A stretch of DNA of 64,000 bases, from NCBI GenBank assembly GCA_039720395.1, contig CM077828.1:31182069-31246068 (forward strand), read 5' to 3'. The notes under the pieces are model-generated. The model ran no database searches and was not told the DNA's origin. It saw nothing but the letters and a program-made list of their open reading frames with translations. Origin of the DNA: Liquidambar formosana. Taxonomy: Eukaryota; Streptophyta; Magnoliopsida; Saxifragales; Altingiaceae. This document shows, in pieces, positions 22,478 through 32,138 of the stretch (the stretch's first letter is position 1; each line of letters begins with the position of its first letter). Position numbers and translations under genes: made by a program.

Positions 22478-23299
22478 TGTTCACACTAAAAATGTTGCGG
22501 GCGTGCCAAGGCTCAAAAGCCTAAAGATCGTGTGACCACAACCCCTCAGCACCTCTTAGGCCGTTGAATTCAAGGCCGTTGGCCTCGAATGCCTATTTGG
22601 TCACTGATGCGATTAGAATTAAAATGAAATGTGATCAAGCGATTGATGAGAGATAGGGGTTCTTCTCTCTGTGGTTCGAAATTAAGCTACTAATTTTAAC
22701 TTAAACTAATGTCTAATGTAAACAGAAATTATCACAATATATCGGAAAGAGTTGCAAGGAAAAATACTTCAGTTAATAAATAAAACTTACAAAAATCAGC
22801 AAAGTATCCAGATGTTCGAAGTCCGATCCAAGTAAGAAACAAGCAAGATCGCTAAGAAGCGACTAACAAAATTGAATTCGAGAAAAAAACTAAGAAGCTA
22901 AATTGAATAAAATTGAATTTCCTGAGTAGGATTAGTGTGTTGGTTATGGAACCTCTTCCTTGGTCTTCTCCCTCGTCTTTTATACAGTTTCAGGCTGAAA
23001 TCCCATGTACGTGTCTTTTTTGTAGCAACTGCCATGGTGGTGGTATTAGTGGGCTTCACTCCAACTGCAATCTTCGTCCCAAACAGCTCCAGTCTCAACC
23101 CCACTTTCCTGGTCGTGACAAACTCTATTAACCCAATTCCCTTATTTTTCTTACCACTTCCCTTTTGACGTGGTCAAAGTCTATCACCTTTCAACTAACT
23201 CCTTTCAGCCTCTCCATCCTATCTGGCCAGATTTATCCACATGGCTCTTCCTTAAAAAACATTCCCAATCCTGACAAACTCACTTTTTAGGTGGAAACA
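22478..23299 (-). repeat. E2 5' LTR
   Basis: It is 822 bp, TGTTCACACT to GGAAACA on the plus strand, and pairs with 10401-11222. Followed by the CCCCC target duplication. Confidence 0.93.
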
Positions 23300-23433
23300 C
23301 CCCCAAAATTTAAAAGTTCAAAATTCAAATATTTAAATTCCTTTGTTTCCCTACATTTTCTCATAAACCAAACGGAGCCTACGTTGAAGGAGCTTGAATA
23401 TAGCCATGGAATAACAATAAGATATATACTTAC

Positions 23434-23572
23434 CTTTTACCAATTGCGAAAGCAATAATGGTAGAGTGATTCCTGGTGAAGAAATATTTATTTCTGGCTT
23501 GTAGATTCTAGTCTTCTCTCTCCAAAACTTGCTCAAACCCTGCATTTCGCAGGCGGTTCTTCGCCTCAGCAA
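23434..23572 (-). pseudogene. DAP exon remnant, N-terminal region with nonsense codon
   Basis: The minus strand reads AEAKNRLRNAGFEQVLERED, then TAG (23508-23510) where the family has Trp, then KYFFTRNHSTIIAFAIG. The donor GTAAGT at 23428-23433 is good. Similarity fades beyond about 23572. Confidence 0.9.
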
Positions 23573-23852
23573 TGGAAGGTCTGCTGTTTCTACGAAAAAC
23601 TTCGAAAGGTAGGCTGATTGTTACGACATTCTTTTAAGTTGGCTAAAAATTCAAATGAAAAACTAGAAAATTGATGAAATTCAGGAAGTTAGGACTAAAT
23701 TATATACTACGTTAAACATATCTAAGTTTGCCATGCCATTATTCATCCACAAAATTTAGATATTTGGAAAAGCTCAAGTCCGTTCCCAAACATATCCTAT
23801 CATACCACACCAAACGACTAAGCAAGTCCTTTTATTGGGAAACCACGGGAGG

Positions 23853-23888
23853 GACTTGTGCGATGCACAAGTCTTCTCTATTTACTAG
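23853..23888 (+). mobile_element. Helitron 3' terminus (5' end not found)
   Basis: A perfect hairpin, GACTTGTGC, loop GAT, GCACAAGTC, is followed by a short tail ending TTTACTAG, then T. CTAG plus an upstream hairpin is the classical Helitron 3' end. I could not find a matching TC start within the few hundred bases to the left, so the element may be long and could include the DAP remnant. Confidence 0.6.
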
Positions 23889-24267
23889 TATCTGATGAGT
23901 GACATGGGAAAAGTTTACTGTTCAAGCCTGCATTTGACACTCCAATTGCCATAAGAGAAATGCCTTCTGACAAACATATCCAGAGACAAACCCAACAACA
24001 TTGCAACATATACACACAAAATAGAGGGAAAAATCTATTAGAAGTGGTATTATTACTGTTCAGTTTCTACTAAGAAGACAAGCACTCGTCCTTTTTTAAT
24101 AACTAAGCACACCTTATCTGAAGCATGAATTGAGTTGGTTGAGTTTGCTAATCGTGATGCTGCTAAGCAGAACCAACCCGAGTCCTAGACTATTAAGAAC
24201 CATGGACTCTGGACAGTGGATACATTTTTCTTGGTTTAGAAGAATGTCAACTTCTCTAAAAGACCTG

Positions 24268-24391
24268 TTTCTGCTGTCGCCACTGCCAAACCGTATGTGA
24301 AGAGGCCAAGGAATATGTTCCAAGGCAAGACCCTTAACCCTGTTGTCTGCACCTCCCCTCAGTGCCAAAAGCTCAGGAAGCCCGTCAACCA
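24268..24391 (-). pseudogene. Unidentified exon-like fragment
   Basis: After a good acceptor (TTTGTTGCAG) the minus strand reads VDGLPELLALRGGADNRVKG and then LALEHIPWPLHIRFGSGDS, ending near AG/GT. I do not recognise the family. Its phase does not match the fragment at 25687-25755 by one base, so if they belong together the gene is broken. Confidence 0.4.
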
Positions 24392-25153
24392 CTGCAACAA
24401 AAGCGATAAAAGAACAATTTTAAAATTGATAAATGCTCCGATCTAATTATTATTTTGACAGTTCAAAAAATCAAAATATATAATTTTTTCACTCTATAAT
24501 GTGAATTTGAGGAACAGGCAGAAGGAAGTGTATAAATTTCCGCACTGCAATGTGATATGTTACCCCTCTTCTATTTTGAGCAATTCCAAAAAGGACGTGC
24601 TTTAGTCCATAACCTTGCCCTGACTATGCAGTAGGAACTTTGGAATAAAATCATAAACTAAACTCATAGCCCTTACTCTGCAAAAGTCACTATGTGGGCA
24701 TTTCTATAGGCATTCTCAGAAGACAGCACTTTAGAGTAAAAAATGGAACTTTATTGAAGGATCTACAAGAATAATTTAATCAGAAAAACATAAAGACTTC
24801 ACATTTCTAAATGCATGAGTGAAAGAATTATTGTAATGTTCTCTTTACGTGACATTTAGCTAAACAAACCCTTCGCTCTACAATAAATGAACCTCAGGGA
24901 AAAAAAATTATGACATTATCTTTGCTTTTAAATAAATATGTTTGAAAACTAAGTAACGAATCATGCAATCATAAGACCAAAATGAACCCATAATCTGATG
25001 AGTGATGCAGATAAAATGATAAACTTGATTACCGAAATCTGAAGACATATCAGTCTAAATCACAAGGCCAAAATGAATGATTCAATGTTATTGCTCTAAA
25101 TTTATAACGTCAACAAATAATATTATTTTAAAAGTGAAACTTACAGTTCTAGC

Positions 25154-25229
25154 TACCATCTATCGCGTGCTTTCCCATAACAACTCTCTCTGCAACAGGG
25201 GGGTCAGCAAAGACAACAAACCCAAAACC
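25154..25229 (-). pseudogene. RRM (RNA-binding) exon fragment, hnRNP-like
   Basis: The minus strand reads CGFGFVVFADPPVAERVV and then MGKHAIDG. GFGFVVF is the RNP1 core of an RRM; plant hnRNP-like proteins have RGFGFVVFAD with a following EKH.IDG. The Arg before the core is Cys here. Only about 25 codons can be followed, so this is a remnant. Confidence 0.7.
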
Positions 25230-25686
25230 ACAGGCAAGACAAATGGAAATATGCCATGGAGGCTGCCCTCAAAGGCTCAAAGCAGTTGGGTTGACCCCTG
25301 TATCTGTTCTTTCAGATAAAATTATAATAGTAGAAATTGTGGGAGAAAAACTAGAAAAAACCTCATCACTTCCTACAGCTTCCCCACTCGAACTCTCAAA
25401 TTTTGCTAAAATTCATAAAGCAGGTGATTTTAATTTTTTTTTTAAAGCACGACTTATAATGCCAACAGATTACAAGCTAATAGAATCCCAAAAGTCTAAA
25501 TACCAGAACTTAATCAAAATCTATCTATAAATATTTAAATCAATAAGTCCTATGTAAAAAATCAGAAATAACAAATTATGTAATGTATACAAACCCTCCA
25601 TTATCAAGTCTTAAGAACACCCAATCATACAAACACTTGAAAAATAAATATAAAATTATATCCAGTTAACAAAAGGCCACAATTAC

Positions 25687-25755
25687 CTCTTCTGCTCCAG
25701 TCGAGGAACCTCTCATTGTCAATGCCGCAGGTCTAACACTGCAAGGAGTTTCCTG
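25687..25755 (-). pseudogene. Unidentified exon-like fragment
   Basis: The 69-nt piece is bounded by TTTCAG and GTAATT and reads ETPCSVRPAALTMRGSSTGA then EE. Family not recognised. Confidence 0.3.
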
Positions 25756-26334
25756 AAATCTGAGCAAACAAACACTGCTCTTAAATCGTTAAATGCTCCA
25801 TTTCTTTTGGAGCTATGACATTAAATGCTCCGTTTGGTTGCTGAGAAAATGTAGGAAAAGAAAGAAAAATTAAGGTTTTCAAAATACATAAAAACAATTC
25901 CACTCGAAAGCACTTTTTGAAAACAGAAGCAACGTAACACAAAGATTCGAAAATTGAACTTGTGTTACTTTCCTAAGTCTATTCAGCAACCAAACAAAGC
26001 AAAAAAAAAAAAGGGCATTTTTAATCACTTTTTTACAGAAATGGGTCCATGAAATCACGATTCGAAAGCAATTTTTTTTGCTTCAGGAAATTAAATCGAT
26101 GATTCAAAGAGAACAACAAAGCAATTGAAATCAAAACAAAAATATGAAGATTTAAGAAAATAACAAAAGATGGAATTAATGAACCTAAATTTTCGGATTA
26201 ATAAAGAACCACTAAAGAGGTGATTACAAAGACGGGTGTGGAATGAGGAGATGGTGTGGGTTTCGATTAATATACCTGAGCTCTGATGGGTCGCCGCAAA
26301 ACAAACTCACCCAAGATCACCGAACAAGGGGAAA

Positions 26335-27440
26335 ACAAATGTGTACGCAGCAACAACAAATGTGCACGCACAGTTATGCGTACGCAACATACCCTAATGC
26401 GTACGCATAAGTGCACTGTATTCTTCCCTCTGCTCTTGGCACGGGCTAAAATTGCCCGCATCAGTTTTCATTTTGTTAGGGACCAACTTCTTTCTAGCTT
26501 ATCTCAATCATTTCTTAACCATATTCAATGATTCAAAACCCAAATTGCAATTCCCATAGTATACTACAAGCACACATAACTTATTTATACAAATATTTAC
26601 AGAATCATAGTCATGTTTGAGTTCAAAGTCTAGGGTTTACAACCTGGCGACCATCCGGTCCGTACAAAGTAGAAAATAATTAATGATATCTATCTACTGA
26701 GTACATCATAGTTAATCCTTGATATATTCTTTAGTGTTAAAAGCAAAAATAATAAATATTAGAATGAGAAAAACTTACCCTCAGATTTGAGTGCCTCCAA
26801 TATCGATGCAACAATTCCCACCTTGTTGCCTTAGATTGCAGCTTTAAATTCCCTTGGTTTCTTCCTGGTTTCCTAGTGTTTGGGCAATTGTTTAATGGAT
26901 GATTTCATTCCTTTTTCTCCATAGGTTTCTAACTGGTTTTCTCACTGATTTCTCAACTTTCCAATGTTATTCACTCGAATGATTTTTCTGAACCCCCTTT
27001 TTCTATTCAGAAGAGTCTTTTTTTATAGACTGCGGTAAGTCGGTTCTCCTCACTAAAAACCAAAATCATACCTGTGCGACCCAGGAAATCAGCAACCGGT
27101 TGGTTCCCTTGTCTTGTTCCCCATACATTTCAAATTCAAGCAGCCTCCGAAACCTTTTCCCTCTACCCCATGCTAATCAGACTTGGGTGAAAACATTGGT
27201 GCTGGAATATGGGGAAGTGACAGGTGTGCGTACGCATGTATTGCCATTACGTACGCACCATGCGTACGCATTAAAATCGTATGCGTACGTATGAGGTATA
27301 CAAACAGGTTCTCAAGCTGCAATCTAAGCGTCTCGTCGGGAATTGCTTTGTCAATTTCTCGGGACACACAATAAACCTCATCATCGGGATTCCAAATCGG
27401 GCGATCTCACATCTGATCGGGCAGTATAAAATGGGATCAG
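26335..27440 (-). repeat. E4 3' LTR, truncated at its outer end
   Basis: 26338-27060 matches 63282-64000 closely. About 530 bp of the other LTR (62750-63281) is missing here. The inner edge, near 27440, resembles the start of the E3 LTR (CCCATTTTATACTGCCC versus CCCATTTTGTACCACC). The polypurine tract is not recognisable. Confidence 0.8.
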
Positions 27441-27593
27441 ACCCTGTGAAGGGGATCAGACCCACCATAGTTCGTGCAAACAAAATAAAAGCTCACCTGG
27501 GCAGTGATGTGAGGTATAAGTGTATGAGTTAAAGAAAATAGCCATATCGGGCTTATGAGGAACTGTCCTTGACAAAGGGCAACAAGGCGTTAT

Positions 27594-27796
27594 CGAACCC
27601 TATAAGGAGGGTTGACCTCAGCAGAGGCCTACGTAAGTGATTTCGGACCCTATAAAGAGGGTTGACCTCAACGGAGGCCCAAATCGGGTGATGTCGGACC
27701 CTATAAAGAAGGCTGACCTCAACAGAGGTCCAAGTAGGCAATATCGGTCCCTATAAAGAGGGATGACCTCAACGGAGGCCCAAGTCGGCGGTAAAT
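27594..27796. repeat. Tandem repeat in the E4 3' region, 51-bp period, four copies
   Basis: Units begin GGACCCTATAAAGAGGGTTG and contain ACCTCAACGGAGGCCCAA. More diverged copies may continue to about 27920. It lies just inside the 3' LTR, where Ogre-type elements carry variable tandem repeats. Confidence 0.85.
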
Positions 27797-28319
27797 TAGC
27801 TGTGATTCTCTGACCTTAACGAAGGTCCAATGTTGGATTGAGAGCTAAACAAAAGTCGAATGTTAAATCACAACCTTTACGAGGGTTGGGTATTCGGGAC
27901 CTAATCGTGGGTCAAGTGTCGATATTGCCCCTGGTTTACAGTCAACCAAAATCATGCAGATGCGTACGCACAAAACGCCACTGCGTTCGCATAATGCGTG
28001 CGCAAGCCCATATCATGCGTACGCAACTATGTTTTAATTTTCACACAGTAACCGGGACGACGTCGTTTCGTTTAGCAGCGGTTTCAAAACTCCTGACCCT
28101 TCGTCTCCAGCGAGAACCATCCCTATTTCAGCCTCTTTTCTTTCCATAACCTCCTCAGACCCGAAAACCCTCAGCCCCTTCTCGTTCTCTCTCTTGCTAT
28201 TCCCTACCTCAGCCTTTCTCTCTCTTTACTCAAATTCTCTTTCATTCCTTTCCATTCGCAAACGCCAACGCCGTCCACAACTTCTGTTCGACGATATCCG
28301 AGGCTCTACACCAGCAAAA
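27797..28319. other. E4 spacer before the antisense PMD gene
   Basis: Holds exact TGCGTACGCA palindromes near 27963 and 28016 and a pyrimidine-rich stretch upstream of ATG 28320 that may be the promoter and 5' UTR of the antisense gene. No other gene seen. Confidence 0.5.
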
Positions 28320-30027
28320 ATGGCCCCGAAACGAGTTCGTGGTGATGACGATGGCTTCGTCATCAACAGGTGGGACCCGCAGCTTCCGCCAAATGCCATC
28401 CCAGAGATTCTGTATCGCCTTACGGACCACCATTCCCAGATCACACGGCAGCAGCGGGTATGTTATCAAAACTGATTTTTTTTTTCTTTAAAGCTTTAAC
28501 CTTTGTTAATGCACACTAAAAATTCAAAATTTAAATAGCTTATGATGCCTAATAAACCTATAAAAAACATTGTGAACTCTGATAATAACACAATAAAGAA
28601 AAAAATGGAAATGGCGGGACGAAACAGGGGCTGCGTGTGAACAGAACCTGGGTTTAACATCTGCGTACGCAATACCACTGGTTGCGTACGCATCACTACT
28701 ACTCAAGTGTTCTCACGGCAAACCTCGAAAACAAAACCTATATGGCCTACGACCTAAGCCACAATCTTGACTGACGACACTTCGGGGAAAAGAAAGGGTG
28801 GCACCCTATGCAACGGAATCATGTTTCCCATGATGCGTACGCATCTAAAACAGATGCGTATGCATCATGTGTGCAGAATTCCGAAGTCCAGATCTTTGAG
28901 ACTCGAGCTCGAGGGGAACCCATGCCAATTCGGACGAATGCTAACATTGCGCCTGCAAAGATCAATCATGCGTACGCAATGATATTAAATTGATAAACTT
29001 GCGTACGGAACTTTGCAGGGTGCGTATGCAACATCACCAGACCTTGAAGACAGGACCTAGGACTTTGATCAATAGGCCTAGTGATGACATGGTGTGGGTA
29101 TTGGGCAGTGGGTTTTACTGTGTGATGGCCAAAGGTGGCGGGTGCGTACGCGCCTGCCCGTAATAATTAGTGAACTATTTGTGCGTACGCATTCCTTTCC
29201 AGTGCGTACGCATATTGGGACTGTTGTTCGTACGCACCTGTTATTTTGCGTACGCAAGTATGTAATGCAATTCTATTTTATAACAGCTGTTTATTGTACA
29301 TACCTGTTGCATACTTACCTGCCTTTGGCTTTTGCAGATTCCAAAGAAGAAATATGGCCGTGGCAGCATGGATAGTTTGACCAGCTGGTGCGGTCGGCTC
29401 ACAGACGAGACTCGACAGTTGGTTATTGATACGGGCTTTGGGAAGCTCGCCACTGACACCATTACGCGCCGTCCTGGCCCGACACTGGTGCTTGCCCTAG
29501 CCGAGTGGTGGTGGGACACCACCCACACCTTCCATATAGCCGGACGGGAGTACACCATGACCCCGTATGACTTCTATCGCCTGACTGGGCTTAGGATGAG
29601 GGGACGACGGTTTACGTTTGAGCTGACGGAGGCCGATCGCAAGGCCTTGACCTTGCGCTTGTTCGTGAAGTGCGCATTCAGCGGGACATGACGGCCTATC
29701 CCTGTCCTATTCCTCCTGGTACACGCCAAGTATGTTTTCTCTAAAAATGTGGTTATCATGTGATGTATGCATTTCCTAATTGTTTTTCCCATTTTTCCCT
29801 GTTACCTTACGCTCCCCGAGACTGAGTTCATCTATCAGATGATAGGTGGACTCAAACAACTATGCATTGATCAGTCACAGACCATCTTGGAGCTGCGGGG
29901 AGGCACAGGACGAGGTGGTGGTGGTGATACAGACAGTGATGATGATAATGATGATGGGGATGGTGATGAGGAGAGCGTGATGCAGCCCCCTCGTGGTCGC
30001 GGTGGTGCCAGTTCATCCAGTGCTTAG
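28320..30027 (+). pseudogene. Antisense PMD gene of E4, internally deleted
   Basis: Exon 1 (28320-28457) reads MAPKRVRGDDDGFVINRWDP, ending before GTATGT. Intron 1 (28458-29337) is rich in TGCGTACGCA. Exon 2 starts at 29338 with IPKKKYGRGSMDSL and holds WWDTTHTFHIAGREYTMTP, then YDFYRLTGLRMRGR. At about 29680 the sequence jumps to the equivalent of exon 5 (IPPGTRQ before GTATGT near 29730), so the rest of exon 2, exons 3 and 4 and most of exon 5 of the E3 copy are deleted. The last exon (about 29805-30027) reads YQMIGGLKQL and ends in a Gly/Asp-rich tail, but its acceptor AG is AC. Not able to make the full protein. Confidence 0.82.
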
Positions 30028-30576
30028 AGGCGATAGATTTTTTTTTTCTTTGTTCATGCACTTACCCCCTCTTTTCTCTGAACAGTTTCTTTATTGGTTT
30101 TTTGGGAGGTGTATTAAACATTTCTACCATAACCTTTATTTCAGTTTTTATTTCCATTAGCAATTGCATGTTTATATAAGAAAATGCATTTTTCAAAACG
30201 CGAATCTCCATAAATCACTGATATTTTTTGAAAACAAACCGCCACGATTTGATCGAACCAACCAACCACTATTTTTCGGACTTGGTATCTGTCGTGAAAA
30301 TCCGCTGGCAGAAATCCACACAAATGCGTATGCAAGACAACCTGATGCAGATGCATGTTGCGTACGCAACATGACAGTGGGCGTACGCAGGTTGCGTACG
30401 CAATATAGAAGTGAGCGTACGCAAGATACTGCTCTATGGGACCCACACAGCTGCATGAATATCCTTTTCTTTTCATTCCACCGCCTTCTTTCAAAAGTCC
30501 TCGGTAATGACAAACCTTTCTGAATGCCTTAAATCATTTCCTTTATTCCACCGCCTGTCTTCAGAAATTCTTGGTA
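30028..30576. other. E4 spacer between antisense genes, with palindromes and a short tandem duplication
   Basis: Contains two exact TGCGTACGCA copies and near-copies (30335-30425). Just before ATG 30577 a stretch of about 70 bp is duplicated (both copies include TTCCACCGCC and GGTAATG). No gene seen. Confidence 0.5.
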
Positions 30577-31212
30577 ATGGCAACTCTTTCTGATTGGATT
30601 AAATCCTTTAATCGTTAGTTTCGCAAGGAACTGAATACACAATTTCACTTAGCTTCTTTACTTGATTACTCCAAAGTGCGGGTCAATCAGAACTTCCTTC
30701 AATTTGCTGCGGGATTTTGGGATCCTTCCCGTCATGTGTTTCGCTTCAACAATTCAGAGATGTGTCCTACCATGGAGGAGTTTGGAGCTATTCTCGGGCG
30801 TTCCGGCTTTACTCATGTCCTGCTACCCTCAATCGCCCAAGCTAAAGCTGAGGATTTAGTTCCCATATTTGGTATCTCCTTTAGAGTTGCTCGCGACTTG
30901 TTTTCAGATTCCCGAATAAACTTGCAGGCCTTGATCTCGTATTTCCGTCAACCTCCTACTGCAGGTACAGATAACCAACCTCAGTATCAATTGAATGCTG
31001 CTTGTTTTTGTATCTTGGCAAAATACTTATTCATGGATGCTTCTGATTCTATTGACGCAACTCTGCTGCGAGTCCTTCCTGTCTTAAAGGTTCAAAATCC
31101 TTGCATGATGATTTTAGCTGGTACTCTCAATGCTTTAAGCAAATTCGTGAGAGGTGAGGTTTCCTTCATAGGCGATAGTCCCCTTTTGCTGCAGGTGAGT
31201 TTCCTTCCTCCT

Positions 31213-31249
<37 letters not shown>

Positions 31250-31972
31250 CAGTTCTGTTGCTGCTTTATTGCGTACGCATTAGGAGCTTTAGCGGACGCG
31301 CCTTGCGTACGCATAATTTGATGCTGCGTGCGTGATGTGTTGCGTACGCAACTGTTTATTGCGCGTGCGCATTGTTGCGTACGCCTCTTATCCTAATGCG
31401 TACTTATGAATGCTTTGTCCTTTCTCCAGATTTGGCTTTTTGAGCGTCTTCAACTTGTGTCGGAACCGCAGTCGAGTCCTTGGACATACCAGCCGCAATT
31501 GTATCGTCGTAGGCCTTTGATCAAACCTTTTCCCGACATGGATAATCTTCAGGCGATGGTTTCTAACCTTTCTTGCCATAATGTCCAGTGGTTCTGCCCC
31601 TGGTGGAGAATATCTGACATGACTTCAAGTTTGATTATTTCCCACGGCGTGATGTTGGTTGGTCTGAAAGAAATATCCTACTGCTCGGTGCCCCGTATTC
31701 AGCGTCAATTCGGAGAATCCCAGAGAGCTCTGAATAAAGACCATATGGGATACGTTTGTCCTCTTGTGGGTCGCATTATTGAGTGCATCCAGGAGGCATG
31801 GCCCCAAAGAGCCCGGACATATTCCATTACCGCCCCAGTGTTAATCAGCCCTTCAACGTCTTACTATGCTTGGCTCGCTTCTGATATTGAGGAATCCAAG
31901 AAAGCAAATGACCAACACAAGCGAAAGATCATTGGGCAAAGTAGTTGTGATCAAAAAAAGACGAGGAAATGA
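30577..31972 (+). pseudogene. Antisense DUF7745-like gene of E4
   Basis: ATG 30577 (MATLSDWIKSFNR) is followed by TAG at codon 14, then an open frame with VRVNQNFLQFAAGFWDPSRH and MCPTMEEFGAILGR. The WDP...F.F...PT.EE pattern is that of the plant DUF7745 family, often met in transposon proteins. Exon 1 ends at 31194 (LLLQ, then GTGAGT). The intron (31195-31429) has a poly-T run and several TGCGTACGCA copies. Exon 2 (31430-31972) reads IWLFERLQLVSEPQ, WWRISDM and AYYAWLASDI-like sequence (YYAWLASDIEESKK) and ends in a basic tail. Function unknown. Matches the E3 copy on the other strand. Confidence 0.78.
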
Positions 31973-32138
31973 TTTGCTACTTCGAAATAAACCTTGCCAA
32001 TCGTATTGTATTTCATGTCCTTTCCCCTTTTTAGTACAAGCAATCAACAAGATGTAACAGTTACTTAAATAAATAAAACTATTTTAATTAAATTTTGCAC
32101 TGATTCCAACCCATTGTTTACACAAGATTGAGTCCACT

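Larger units (their letters stand above)
10401..23299 (-). mobile_element. E2: degenerate Ty3/gypsy (Tat-like) element with an antisense PMD gene
   Basis: The 12.9-kb element has 822-bp LTRs at 10401-11222 and 22478-23299 and a 5-bp target duplication CCCCC (10396-10400 and 23300-23304). Order on the minus strand: 5' LTR, primer site, gag, protease, RT, RNase H, second RNase H, integrase, then an oppositely oriented PMD gene, polypurine tract, 3' LTR. The LTRs differ at about 13 sites in their first 220 bp and gag-pol has around ten lesions, so it is old and dead. It lies in a DAP intron. Confidence 0.95.
80..23600 (-). pseudogene. Aspartyl aminopeptidase (peptidase M18, DAP) pseudogene, split by two LTR elements
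   Basis: M18 aspartyl aminopeptidases are zinc peptidases that remove N-terminal Asp/Glu. Nine exon remnants lie in collinear order on the minus strand, from the N-terminal part near 23.57 kb to the C-terminal part at 80; the last exons lie left of the window. Family motifs seen include FDHEEVGSDS, HPNYM followed by DKHEENH, AGNGFH and [13 protein letters not shown]. Most introns keep GT-AG ends. Lesions: TAG for Trp at 23508-23510, a 1-base loss after SPCL near 10090, a lost acceptor near 10134, a net 4-base loss near 9790, a +1 length in 7116-7266, an extra A in the run 1272-1274, no clear donor at 1238, and LTR elements inserted at 1364-6785 (exon) and 10401-23299 (intron). The first exon is not found. 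A functional paralogue elsewhere is likely. Confidence 0.9.
23889..26334. other. Spacer with scraps of host genes, no intact gene
   Basis: AT-rich DNA holding three short coding-like pieces on the minus strand, listed separately, and otherwise no recognisable gene or repeat. Ends where the truncated LTR of E4 begins. Confidence 0.6.

Noticed and set aside
24114..24392. 92-codon minus-strand ORF as a host gene
   Set aside because: Only the first part looks coding; it then runs through a likely splice site, and no family was recognised. Kept only as an exon-like fragment.
26286..29300. ORFs rich in MRTH, VRT and CVRT words
   Set aside because: These words are translations of TGCGTACGCA and its variants, not proteins.
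31219..31250. Poly-T run as a processed pseudogene or SINE tail
   Set aside because: It lies inside the intron of the DUF7745-like gene with no target duplication; simple slippage is enough.
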